Assembly: GCA_033030425.1 (NCBI GenBank)
Contig: JAUFSD010000020.1
Span: forward strand, 124,001 to 188,000
Direction of reading: 5' to 3'
Source: Verpa conica
Lineage: Eukaryota; Ascomycota; Pezizomycetes; Pezizales; Morchellaceae
Length of the DNA: 64,000 bases
In this document: one piece after another, positions 10,050 to 20,965 of the stretch
Numbering within the stretch: the first letter of the stretch is position 1
How the letters are laid out: every line of letters starts with the position of its first letter
Program-made: the position numbers and the translations under genes
The notes under the pieces: model-generated
The model's input: only the letters and a program-made list of their open reading frames with translations
Databases searched by the model: none
What the model was told of the DNA's origin: nothing

Positions 10050-10390
10050 CAATTCTGCAGTCCATCCTGTGAGGCTCTGCTCGCTTATGCAGGTACCGCG
10101 TCGATCATGTATCCTTATCTAATCCGATCACCCTGCTTATCGCTTATGCTTATCTGATCTTATTTCACCCTCATCGCACACACTGGGGCGAATACCCGCC
10201 TCTATCTTAATCCCCTCTAAATTCACCCGCGATCATGAACTCGATGACTTTGTGGAATCAACTAGATCTCATCAGCTCTGTACCTCTCTCATTCTAAGCC
10301 GACACACCATCCTGAGTCTCCATATATGGATCTCACGTGACCGTCCGTATCTCGTTTGACATGCTTGGTTTCGTTCGACCTCACATTGGT
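10050..10390 (+). repeat. Dispersed repeat copy 2
   Basis: Diverged copy of the 5940-6330 repeat, with the identical 33-base core at about 10070-10102 and shared motifs to CGTTTGACATG. It directly follows the Tc1 element and precedes the esterase gene. Confidence 0.5.
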
Positions 10391-11059
10391 ACATGGTGGT
10401 CCTAATTGAAGGTATAAAACCTCGATCACAGCTAAGGCTTATTTAGTGCTTAGGATCATCCATTTCATGGTGTTCCTGCTCCCCTAGCCAAGACGTCAAT
10501 CAGGATAGACTCAGTCGGCGAAGATCCTACTTTCGCGCGGTATTTTTGATAATTGAGTACCTAGTACCAGAATTTCAGAGACTCGCAACCATGGGTCTGT
10601 TGAGATTTTCAACGGCGCTACTATAGGAGGTACACTGGTTGGTGTCGAATTCAACGGTTTCGGCGCCAGCGACAGTGAGCTGGGTACTGGATAAGATGTT
10701 TCTATATAGGTGGCAGAATAACAGACGGTGCCTAGATATTCTGGTAGGGTCTATGCACCGCCAGCGAGCTGTGATATTACATTGCCCATATAAGTGTATG
10801 GGCATGTGTGAGAGTCTCGTGAAACCTTTTGGGTAGTACTAATAATGTAGATCCTATTTGAGCCAGTAATTGCAGGAAGAATAGATACATTGTAGAGGGC
10901 AATACATGAGACAAGGGTGATGTGGAAATGGTACATTACATATCTTGCAATTGCTTGTGTACCCATTCACACAATATTAGTAATCAATACCACCCCTCAT
11001 TCCCCGCATCACTCAACCCCCTCCACACCGACAACATCTACTCCACCAACCTCAGCACA
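10391..11059. other. Upstream region of the esterase gene
   Basis: No gene supported. 10958-10992 holds another variant of the ACCCATTCACA...TTAGTAATCAATACC motif seen around the small paralogous genes. Confidence 0.4.
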
Positions 11060-11929
11060 ATGGCACTACCCCCCGAAATCTCTCCCGGGCACGAATACGC
11101 CACGACTACACACATTCCCTTCACATATCACCGTCAGCAAACATCCCCTACCCTCCACCACTACGAGTACTACCTCTCCCTCCCACCCGCATACTCAACC
11201 ACAACCCACAACTACCCACTCCTTCTCTTCCTCCACGGCTCCGGCGAATCCCAACAAGCCGGATACCCAAACTCCAGCTTCCTCTCCCTCCGCCACGGCA
11301 TTCCAAAAATAATCCTCTGCTACGATAAGCTCAAATCCGGCCTACCTCCGAAGATCGATATCCCAACACGAGACGACCCAGGACGGTCCGGCGAGGAGGT
11401 TAGTCCCGAGATATGCACATTGGTGGCGGAGAACTTCATCACCGTGAGTCCGTCGTTGAGGATGGAGGAAGGCTACGGATGGGATGCAGCGGCACTGGAG
11501 GCGTTGTTGGATGAAGTTCTCGGAGCGTTGAGGGTGGATTTGGATAGAGTCCACGTTACAGGGTTCTCGATGGGGGGGTATGGGACTTGGGACTTGGGCG
11601 TGCAGTGTCCGGCGAGGTTTGCGAGTTTGGTACCGGTTTGTGGAGGGGGGGATCCGGAGACAGTTGAGGTGATAAAGCATATACCGGAGTGGTATGTTAT
11701 GCCCTTTGTTGTGTAGTTGTGAGATGGTGCTAATGATTGCAGGATTCACCATGGAGATCAGGATACGACGGTTCCGACGGAGCTGAGTGTGGCTATGCAT
11801 GAGGCGCTGGTGAAGGTCGGGGCAGATGTGACGTTGACACTCTACCCGGGGGTGGGACATGATTCGTGGACTGTTGCATATGGGAATGTAGAGATATTTA
11901 AGTGGATCCTGGAGAAGCGGAGGGCGTGA
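11060..11929 (+). CDS. Alpha/beta hydrolase (esterase / carboxylesterase-like), one intron
   Basis: Exons 11060-11691 and 11743-11929 give 272 aa; the 51-nt intron has GTATGT, branch TGCTAAT and TGCAG. Motifs run in the standard order for this fold: LLLFLHGSGES (oxyanion hole, about residues 53-63), GFSMGG with the nucleophile Ser (about 175), HHGDQDTTVP with the acid (about 217) and GVGHDSW with the catalytic His (about 247). The layout is that of the PHB-depolymerase/feruloyl-esterase-like or phospholipase/carboxylesterase families. There is no convincing signal peptide after the chosen ATG, so the enzyme is likely cytosolic. Substrate cannot be read from sequence. The gene appears intact and its coding sequence is more GC rich than its surroundings. 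Confidence 0.85.
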
Positions 11930-14555
11930 GATTTGTGAGAGATGTATTGTAAATTGGTGCTGAGGTGGGTTCTTACGAGCGAGCTTTGAAGAAAGATATT
12001 CTGTAGTAGGGTTAGGGTTGATGTGAATTTAGCGATTACAAATGAGAGAGCGGGAGCTGAGGCATCGCTTGCAGTCTAGGGCATGTGAGGGCTGGCAGTA
12101 GTGAATGCATGGATATTATATATATTTGTGATGCCGGAATGCCCCCGCATGGTGAAGGAATCCATAAAGATCAACCCTCTGTAGTTGGTAGGATTATATT
12201 AAGGGTATCAGAGGGTCATTGGGGTCCGTATTTACGGAAGTTGGGGTCAGTTCGAAGTTATTTGCAAAATATCTACTAAGTAAACCAACGAATTATGTGG
12301 CTGGTGTACAATGTTGTCGTGACGTTTTCCTCCTCCACTCTTGGATCTGATTGAAGCCCACAGAGTACAAATATAATTAACTATCGTCTTCTCGTTCGCA
12401 TATCTCTGTGTCTTTATTCCCTCCCGCTAGTACTTCAACCATACAAAGATGGAAAGAGAGGTTAAAAACAAAGTAAAGAAGTAACTCGGTGTTTCTACAT
12501 CTATCTACCTACTGCTATAAAGGAGGGTACACTTGTAAAAACAATGGAATTTCGATATCAATGCTAAGCCTAACCTACTCTACCTATCGGAAGTGATTCC
12601 GGAGATCTCGCGTGCCAGTAACGTATCGTCGACACTGAGCCAACTCTACACATGTCGTGAGATTTTCCATGCTGAATGATGTCTGGCCGGCGGTGACCTC
12701 TTCTACCCGAGGTGAGAAGGTATTTATGAGAAACATTTTTTTTGTAAACTATATGGTGTTTTATATTACTATAGTGTACTTTACCCACCCGAAGTTTTAG
12801 GACATATTGATTAGTAATACCAATACATGCATCACAATAGTATAATTAATACCACGCACCCCTATAACCCCACTATGAACGGCTTTATGAGACTATTTAA
12901 ACTATGCTGAGGTTTGTTTAGAGCCTTCACTTTTAGTAATTACACCGATTAACATCTTACAACACTGTGATCCCCGGTGCACGAAGTATCACTCGATATA
13001 CAAACACAATCTGTTTTTAATGAACTAATCATAAATACAGCGTACATGCCTTTATTGTTATTTGGTCAAACTTTACTTTGGGTACTGGAGATAGTATCAA
13101 TTCATCCTCAACCTTGATTTCCGTGAACTTGAATTTATACGCTAGATATTGCCCGTTATCACGAAGCTTTAAATAGATGCCCTACCCGTCTTTAGGTGCA
13201 TACAGTATTTCTTTACTCAATCTCCTTTTGATCGCTTTGCATTACCTGGTAGCTTATTACCAGACACAGCATGGCACAACCTGCAACGTATATTAGCCAT
13301 TGTGTATCTAAAAAATGTGAGGCTCATACTCACTCCAGAGCCAGCACGGCCGGACTTCGCTCAGCGCATGTAGAAAGCACCTCGGAATGAGAATTTACAC
13401 AAAACTGTTCTTGTGTATTTGACTATCTTGAATTTATCTTACTCGATCTCTCCTTTCGGAATAGCTCTATCCCGCTCTGTGGATGAACCCCCCCACACTC
13501 ATTTTGCGGCTCTGCGGGAGCTAGTGCTCGCTTATCGAGACGGTCTCGGTAACACCAACCCTAACCCGCGTGAGAACTGAACCTCCGTCATATCCTCTCT
13601 CTATTATTATTATAAATACGATATCTAATAAACTCTGGATTGTGTCTTGGTTAAATCTTTCTTAAAGATCTGCCCGCTAGATGTCTGTACCCTCTCGGTC
13701 TTATCTCCGATCACTCTAATTCATAAAAAAGTACCAAGCACTGCCCAAGGGGTACCAGAAAGAGCCCTATAGGTATTGTTAAAGATTTTTCTGGTTCTTT
13801 GATATAAAAAATGACCAATTATATCTGGGGCATCAGCGTTCTGGATAGGTCTCAGAACCCTAACCCTAGGCTCTACCTAATCAGAAGCATGTAAAGGAGG
13901 GTGTGGAAGAACGAGAAGGGTAGGCGCATGTGGATGTATTGTGCTTTGGTTTCAGAGTTCTTTCATTGCGTGTAATGTTTGTGTATTGGAGTGCTAGACC
14001 GTAAGGGTAGACAATTCCCATAGTCCGAGGGCTCATGTAATTATTGAGGAGAACAAGAAGTTTCAGAACCCTAACCCTAGGCTCTACCGAGATACCAGTA
14101 TTATTATTCAGACCCCGTGCTACGGCTACTGGCTCTATTTATTACCGAGTCTATATCTGTTCGGTGATGTTGATCCATAGCCCCAAGCCCCGTCGTAGTC
14201 TGTGTGGGGTAAAGAAATAGGAGGTGAAGCTGGTAAGAAATGTACTATTTCAAAATTCTACTTCTTCGAATCAGGTAGTAACTTTCATCTAACTTCCTGA
14301 TACAAAATACAAATAGATATATCTACGGGGAAGAAATTGATATAGAAAAGTTATAGCTTTCCCCCAGTTGTTTGGTATCCTTAAAGTATCTGCCCCACTA
14401 AAACCATTCCTTTGAGACGTATCCGAGCCGGTATCATGGTGTTTACCCTATCATACTGTTCTTGGATACGTTGATTAGCTGTATAATTCATCATGGGTAT
14501 TACATATCCCTGTCGTCGTTGCTTTTCTGGTTTCCGCAACACCTTTTGCCCTGGA
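11930..14555. other. Long non-coding stretch with telomere-like motifs
   Basis: No gene supported. It contains several CCCTAACCC-type motifs (12005-12018 inverted, 13556-13571, 13855-13870, 14068-14082) and no clear element ends. Confidence 0.5.
13854..14091 (+). repeat. Paired AACCCTAACCCTAGGCTC motifs
   Basis: The same 23-24-base string, AGAACCCTAACCCTAGGCTC plus TACC, occurs at about 13853-13877 and 14066-14089, about 213 bases apart, each with two telomere-type repeats (TTAGGG complement). Confidence 0.7.
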
Positions 14556-16194
14556 TTACTGTTCAGCATTGATAGCATTGCTACAATCATCCGAAACCTC
14601 TTTGTGCTTCCTTTTTTTGGCTGAGCTCTCAATGAACTCCGTAGTGGCTGATATATGTTTCATGCCTGTGTTCTGATTAGCCCTATAACTCGTGCCCACT
14701 GTAGGCTGAAAAGCTGGTAGATCCTGAAATTCATTGTCGGTGATTAAGACGTCTGCTTCGATTGCTTCCTCGTGAATCTCGGGGGAAAGAGATCTGTACT
14801 ACGAGACTTAGCCCAAAAGCCTTATTGAAAGATCTCTAAAAACACCACTTAGATTAAGGTTCTTGAAATAATACCTTTTCCGCCGTAGCAATGATAACGC
14901 CGACATTGGCATATTTATGAAGCATCTGACGATAGTCTTCCGTCGATAAAAACCACCGACGCACCATATCTTTCCTTCCACCGCTCTGTGCTGAGTAGTA
15001 GAGAAACTCTCCAGGTAGAAGTTTGAAATACTTGCGGACAATCTTGTTAAACGCGCGGAAGGAGGTTCCAAAAGGGATACATAGGTTTGTATGACCGGCA
15101 GCCCAGATAACCTTGACGTGAAAGGTGATTTTAACGTCTTTAGGGATGGGCGAACCTATATTGTCTGGTGAAATACCATTGTCTATTTTGGGGCTACTAA
15201 CGTCATACCGAGGTTCTGTGTCGTGGCTTGTTTGTTTGCCTTTGCTATTGGTATCGTTCGCACAGGAATAAGGTAGGTTCTCTTCTGGGTGAGACTGAGC
15301 TTCAATGTTTTTGGGGACGGAGTTGCTATTCTTATCGGGGTCCTGGGGCACTAAAGTAGATGATCGACTGTCCCTCACCTCTCCAGAGCTAACATTGGAT
15401 TTCTGTATGGGGGTGGGTTGCCAAGGTAAAGCCTTTCCCTGCTTTCTGATGCTCCTTTTTCTTTGAAGGCTCTTATAGGCTGCCCTATCCAAGCAAAGTG
15501 CACGAATGCAGTCCTTAATAGTCGTTCTATCCCAGCCCCACTTTGGTCTCACTACCTCGGTAATGTCCTCCACAACTCGACGCATTTCATCAAACGGGTA
15601 TGAAGAGAAACGCCTATCTAAAGCCAGCCCCCGGGCCTTTGCCTCCGAAAGTACAAAGCCTCGGCGCTCACGAGTATCATTACGGTTGGTACACCCCATG
15701 CGTCGGTTGAGGTCCTTGCGCCAATAAGCCCCAGATGGGAGATCTTCCTCGGATTCCTGTGCAGCCGAGGAGCTGCAGCTGCTCGTGTCGGATTCGGTCT
15801 CTTCGTCGGCTGGACAAGGTGGTTCAGGATCGCTATCCTCATCTTTTATCTCGATCACGACTATATCTGGGACCATTGGAGTGGAGTTACCGCTCTCTGT
15901 TCTATCCATGCCGACCGGCGGAGTGTTACGGTCACCCCTATCTGAACCAAGAGGGTCTAGCAGATTGTTCCTACTTTCTTTCTTCGGTGTAATACCAGCA
16001 CCAGCTCTACCGGGATCCAGTTTTATATCACCGCTGGTAGTGATGGTTCTGTCTTTATCCGGTTTGATGTTTCGGTTCGAGAAAGTAGAGTCAGCATTCC
16101 TTGCTTTTGCTTCTTTCTCCATCTTCTCAAAGGCCAGAAACCGCTGGAACCTTCGGAAAGCTGCGATATCGGTGTCATCAGTAATGGTAGACAT
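14556..16194 (-). CDS. Uncharacterised, probably nuclear protein with C-terminal beta-grasp-like domain
   Basis: Two exons, 16194-14875 and 14798-14556, give 520 aa; the 76-nt intron starts GTATTA and ends CGTAG, and both exon lengths are multiples of three. The first 160 residues are low-complexity and acidic (DEDSDPEPP, EETESDTSS). Residues about 165-260 are basic, with a possible helical domain around FSSYPFDEMRRVVEDITEVV. Residues about 355-440 (VKITFHVKVIW through LSTEDYRQMLHKYANVGV) look like a ubiquitin/PB1-type beta-grasp, which is inference only. The second exon ends in AKKRKHKE, a likely nuclear localisation signal. Without the intron the first exon would end in six extra codons. 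Role unknown. Confidence 0.7.
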
Positions 16195-17011
16195 GATATA
16201 GAGGTGTATGCCAACGCTTTGAGAGGAGGTGTTGGTGTAGGATGGATGTGATGTTTAGTTGGACTGTTTGTCAGTTTCGGGGGCTCTGGTTGTGGGGTGA
16301 GGTTAGGATTAAGTACTAGCGTGGTGCGTGGTGCGCTACATGTGGCAGAAGTATAACGCGGACAGACGGAAGCATGCCATCATAGGATGAATTGTAGAGC
16401 ATTACACTGATAGTCCAGCCAATCGGAATGAGGACAGCTTTGACAACCCTAACCCAGAGATTAGCTGAATAGATCGGTGAATCAGTCATAATCATAGATA
16501 TTGAAAATCGACTGCGATCAGAAGTGGCATACATAGTTTACGGAGTTGTATATCAAATGATCTTTACCACCGGTGTGATGTGGGGTTGAGATTAGCTTCT
16601 GGGTAAGGCACATGATCAGCGGTGTACATTCCCAGCCTTCAAAGAGGAAGCAAGTAAGGCTGTGACCAGTACCCACTACCGGAATCTGGACCCTGCAGAT
16701 CATTAATCATCTTTTCCACCTTAGTCCAGGCCGATGCGCTGTACATAAGAGACCATCCTTCTACTCGTTGCACCCGTGGTCATGCATTGGATGGGTGTGC
16801 GGCCGGCCTATATTGCAATTATTCATAGAGCCTGTGGTGCCAACGGACTCCCCCCGGCCACAATCCTTCATAAACCGGGATGAATCCTCTGATGTGAGCC
16901 TCATTCTCTCTACACACTCCCCTAGATAAATTTATTAAATTGACCAAAAGGACATTCTCGCCCTTTCTAAAAGCATCACCAGGACTTCTCTTCGCGTCAG
17001 TCACACCCATT
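16195..17011. other. Upstream region of the Sur7-like gene
   Basis: Holds copy A of the CCAAT/telomere-motif module (16409-16456) and a block at about 16620-16760 (GGCTGTGACCAGTACCCACT..., ATGCGCTGTAC) that recurs at about 19735-19840 and in weaker form near 40460. No other gene. Confidence 0.6.
16409..16458 (+). promoter_or_regulatory. CCAAT / telomere-motif module, copy A
   Basis: CCAGCCAATCGGAATG at about 16420 followed some 10-15 bases later by CAACCCTAACCCAGAG. It lies about 560 bases before the Sur7-like ATG at 17012. CCAATCGG resembles an NF-Y/HAP site. Confidence 0.5.
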
Positions 17012-17995
17012 ATGGATATCTACATCGTCATATCGATTCTGTTTGCGATACAGGCTTTAGCGGGCTTTGTCGTTTCCGTTTTATTAGTAGCCTCGGGCGG
17101 GAAACTACATATCCGGGGGGACTTTCGCATTACCAGGGTATTTTGTACTCACCATCCTCGTGCTGTCTAAGCTAATACCCCTCGCGTAGATCAACATGAC
17201 TGGCATCGGCAATGGAACAGTGCCATTATCCTATATTGCACTAGCCAACGGCACAACTAATGCCCATTACAACGCTTCTGTACTTGGTCTCAAGGACTAC
17301 TACTCCATCTACCCGTCCAGCATTTGCTCGAGTGTAAAGAACGACAAAGGTGGAGAAACAATCGAGAACTGTATCATGGGACCTCCCCGCTTGTCGAAGC
17401 TCCCCGCCATGATAGAGAAGGACCTGACCACATCCGGCTATAATCTGACGCTGAACGACATTCCCCGACATCTGACGTTGAAGCGCTCCATCAGAGGGGT
17501 GTGGTTATGTCTATCTTATACTACATCGCCATCATTATGGAACAACTATGCGTTATCCTTGCTATTGCCGGTTTTTTTAAAAATCTACTTTTGTTGCCTT
17601 TCAGCTTCATATGCGGTGTAGTAAGTTATCCACTCAGATTATGTCTTGCGAATAGTATAACGAACCACCCACACACATAGTTCGCCTTTCTCGCGTACAC
17701 GGCGGCTTCGTCTATCGGAACACTCCTATCAAATCATCTGCGGGGGCTTCTCAATAATCATCTTAATGATATAGGCATCACCGCATCGCGTGTAGGTTCT
17801 GGGTACCTGCCAGCAACGTGGTTTGTCGCTGTATCGTCTTTTCTAGTGATGGGAGGCGCAGTATGTCTGCTCATAATAGTGTTCTATGATATTATGACAG
17901 GCATTAGCGGTGATAGTAGTGTTTTGAGGGATGGGTACCCCCACCCTCCAATGGTGTTCGGGATTCAGAGCATGTCCAAGACAGGGCCTGTCTAA
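17012..17995 (+). pseudogene. Sur7/PalI-like four-helix membrane protein, one apparent frame shift
   Basis: Exons 17012-17137, 17190-17620 and 17681-17995, with introns of 52 and 60 nt (GTATTT..GTAG and GTAAGT..ATAG). The layout matches the Sur7/PalI class of fungal eisosome/tight-junction-like proteins: one N-terminal helix (IYIVISILFAIQALAGFVV), a loop with several N-glycosylation sequons (NMT, NGT, NAS, NLT), then helices around VVMSILYYIAIIMEQL, TAASSIGTLL and FVAVSSFLVMGGAVCLLIIV. The frame breaks in the G run at 17496-17499: one base is missing relative to the downstream frame. With it the product would be about 290 aa. This could be a real inactivating deletion or a sequencing error in the homopolymer. 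The family call is moderate. Confidence 0.6.
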
Positions 17996-18898
17996 GAGCT
18001 TTGTCCACACTCTGGAGCTTGGAGGCCCTCGGACGTTCTAAGAGAGGGGGAGAGAGTTGTAGAAGAACTTATGAGAGTGGTAGATATATAGGAGGGACCT
18101 AGAGAAAAGGGCTTGGAGTGGAACTTGAGTGGCACTGGGGGGGGGGCATGGGGGTGTAGGCTGGTGCCAGAGAAAGAAATTGTATATGAGGCATATTCAA
18201 ATAAATGTAGATAAACGTAATAGGAAGAGGGGGAAAGAATAGGATTTATTACGCCCAGGCCGGAACCATTCGATCTTGTTACTCATATTGAACCTAAATC
18301 TAAGCAGAGATATATACACCCTAAAAACTATATACATGGTACTGATTCTTTTTCTTTCTCTGCCTTAATCTAGTAATTGTGGCTCGTTGGGAGAAGCTTC
18401 GCCAGCCCTCCTACCCTGTCTCTCCTGCCCCCCCTTCCCGCACCCCGCACCCTGCTCCAATCCGCTATCCCAGAACCATGGGCCCTCCATAATCTAAGAC
18501 CTTCTGTTTTAGACATGTTCCAAATCACGAACAATTTTAGAGAGTGACTGTAAAGCCGAATTTCATTATTCCTCTTTTATTGGGGGGGGGGGGAGTGAGT
18601 AAAGTGGAGAAGTCTTGCGTTAAAGTTGATAATTTTTGCTTTTTGACTGTGCTGGCCTATGTGTTTCCTACTTGCTTTTTGTCCCACCTTAATCTGGACT
18701 TTTGCACTTTGGGTAGGTAATCTGTGCTCGACAATGCAAATTGATAGGTGTACTGTATTCGCTAGCGTCGTGTCCTCAAATAAAAGATCGTCGTCCGAGA
18801 CTTCCATTGCCTACACCAAGAATATATGTTTTGACACAGGTGCAAATAACGTAGCCCTCTGGAGATGGATCAACCGAGCTATTCTATGCACGTCACGA
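17996..18898. other. Non-coding spacer
   Basis: No gene supported. A run of G at 18581-18591 and C-rich text near 18420-18450 are the only marked features. Confidence 0.4.
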
Positions 18899-19027
18899 CT
18901 ACTCGTAAAGCGCTGACGTTTTTGGAACGGGCTGATATTGCATACCATACAAAATCATAGACTTGGCACATTTTTGTATGGTATGCAATAGCAGTCCATT
19001 CCACAAACGTCAGCGATTTACGAGTAG
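18899..19027. repeat. Near-perfect 129-bp foldback (hairpin MITE)
   Basis: Left arm from CTACTCGTAAAG to ATTGCATACCATACAAAA (18899-18954) and right arm from TTTTTGTATGGTATGCAAT to ATTTACGAGTAG (to 19027) are reverse complements over about 56 bp with few mismatches, around a loop of about 18 nt. No coding capacity. It can be a miniature inverted-repeat element or give a strong RNA hairpin if transcribed. Confidence 0.8.
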
Positions 19028-19140
19028 GTTCAGAGGACTGGTGCAAGAACGATAGCCAAAAAGCTTCTTAGCTCATTTATTACTCCAGTTATATTGTCTC
19101 TCCCGGCCCCCAACATTATGTGTCTCGCTGGGAGGAAAGG

Positions 19141-19500
19141 TTTATTCATCCAGTAACGTGCCTGGTTCTAAACTACACTGCGCGTGCCAAGGAATGCAAA
19201 GTATTGTGATATCGTTTTTGCAGCGGACGTGAAGAATACGCAAGTGCAAGCCTCGGATGTAGTCAAGAGCTTTATTGGGTGTGACAGCCTTCAGTGAGTT
19301 TACATCTGTCGCCGGTTGGTGAATATAAAGCTTGCGTTTTTGGTGTTGTTGGCCAGGATCATGCAATATCACTCGGATAATCCAGCCAATCGGAATGTTG
19401 GAGGATCTCGCAACCCTAACCTTGGGAGGTGGCTGCGGACTTGATTTCATCAGATATGGCAGAGGTCAAGATCTCATCTAATTATCTTGAAGCAGCCTGA
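19141..19500 (+). repeat. Upstream repeat of the Sur7-like family, copy 2
   Basis: ATTCATCCAGTAACGTGCCT, GGTTCTAAACTACACTGCGC, GCCAAGGAATG and ATTGTGATATCG recur with small changes at about 20430-20525, giving a tandem period near 1.28 kb. The block ends with the CCAAT/telomere-motif module (19368-19425). Confidence 0.65.
19368..19425 (+). promoter_or_regulatory. CCAAT / telomere-motif module, copy B
   Basis: ATCACTCGGATAATCCAGCC, then AATCGGAATGTTGGAGGATC and CAACCCTAACCTTGGG. Best preserved of the four copies. It precedes the degenerate second Sur7-like gene. Confidence 0.55.
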
Positions 19501-20039
19501 ATCTCTAGTCTTTTCACCAAGGACCTTGTTGGCGTAGGTGACTCTTTGGTGTGTGGTTGGAATTAGCTTCTAGCATAATACGTCTCTATTGTATTATATC
19601 CCACAACTTGGTAGAAAATGCTGCCCTGCCAAAAGAGGCAATCTTCTAGACATATTAGCTTAGAATAATCTTGATCAGTCTAGAATATTACCTCCTTTTC
19701 TTGTGGGTGGGAGCAGCATGTCATACTATGGAGTGCCGGCAGGTATAAGCGAGCAAGGCTCTGCTGCCAGTGCTCGCTACCAGAATCTTCAACCTGCAGC
19801 CTACTGCTCAACCCTGGGTCTATGCGCTGTACCTTGGATATAATGCTACTGCAGCCTCAGTCATAGGTACAGAGTTATGTCCATCGTATACCGTATTATC
19901 TCGGCAATAACGAACAGAGCTGTGTGAGAGCCTAGAATATTACTAGTGGCCAAAGCCTGTTTGAGTTGAGCTTGGGGTATGCTTTACTGGCCATAACTGA
20001 GCCTCAATCTGTATTCAACCAATCTCAAAATTTCTTTCA

Positions 20040-20325
20040 TCCCACAGTCGTGTTCGGTATCGCCGAGAAAATACGGTACTACATGGCCATCACTGCGGAG
20101 GTGGTAGGCATTGTGATCGCCATTACTGGTATCATAAGAGATAGCAGTATCATTGTCTGTGTGGGCGCTATATTCACAGCCGTAAGTTACTTTCTCAACA
20201 TACCCTGGGCATAGCCTGACGAACCCCGCGTGTATAGGCCTCGTTTGGCGGGTTCTTAGGTGCCTCCATTATCGGAACAGTATCCTCCCACGCTCGGAGA
20301 GGGAGGTATTGCATGGAGAGGAGTA
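20040..20325 (+). pseudogene. Remnant of a second Sur7-like gene
   Basis: A membrane helix (EVVGIVIAITGI), a second hydrophobic block (IIVCVGAIFTA), then a 56-nt intron (20182-20237, GTAAGT..ATAG), then ASFGGFLGASIIGTVSSHA. The intron position and the SSIGTL/SIIGTV motif after it match the third exon of the gene at 17012-17995. The N-terminal helix, glycosylated loop and last helix are missing or scrambled, so this is a decayed tandem paralog. Confidence 0.6.
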
Positions 20326-20429
20326 GAGAGGAGGGGCTTCGCGATAAAGCTGAAGGTTTTGCTTTTTATTTTTGTTGTTCTGGTCTATTTCTTTTCTATT
20401 GTCTCAGAGGACGGCCTTACAGGAGAGCC

Positions 20430-20800
20430 TCATCCATCCAGTGGTGTATCGTACTTGATCATAATGGCCTGGTTCTAAACCGTACTACGCGCGCCAAGGA
20501 ATGACAGGTATTGTGATATCATTCTTGGACACATGAGGTCTCAGTATTCACCTTCTACCGCAGGGTTGCGTGGGTGACAGAAAATCTGCAGTCTGGAGCG
20601 CGCCCGTGTGACATACAGCATAACTAATTATCTTCATGATGTAGTCATAAACTGTCACTCGCATGTATTACCTAATCGGAGTGTTGGAGCGGATCTGGGT
20701 CATGTGGTAGCACTCGAAGTACTCAGCCAATCGGAATGTCGGAAAAATCTCACAACCCTAATCCTGAGCGCTGGTGCATCTCCTAATCTTGCAGGCAGGA
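20430..20800 (+). repeat. Upstream repeat of the Sur7-like family, copy 3
   Basis: Third copy of the upstream block with its CCAAT/telomere-motif module at about 20715-20770 (CAGCCAATCGGAATGTCGG, CACAACCCTAATCCTGAG). No membrane-protein gene follows before the piggyBac element at 20966. Confidence 0.6.
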
Positions 20801-20965
20801 GTGGGTTGAGCTGACATTCATAGCTCTATCCCTCAGTGTGCGACCGGGCGAAGTGAAAGGATGTGAGATCCGCTCAAGGCTGACCATGTCGTGGGTGGGA
20901 ATGTGTAATTTTGACAGGGCAAGGTTGGTGTACCGTCGATGGGATAGTAGTAAATCTAGTCCTAT

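Noticed and set aside
10575..10966. Minus-strand short ORFs upstream of the esterase
   Set aside because: No motif, overlapping frames; chance.
11342..11860. Antisense ORF over the esterase gene
   Set aside because: Shadow of the GC-rich coding strand, which has clear catalytic motifs.
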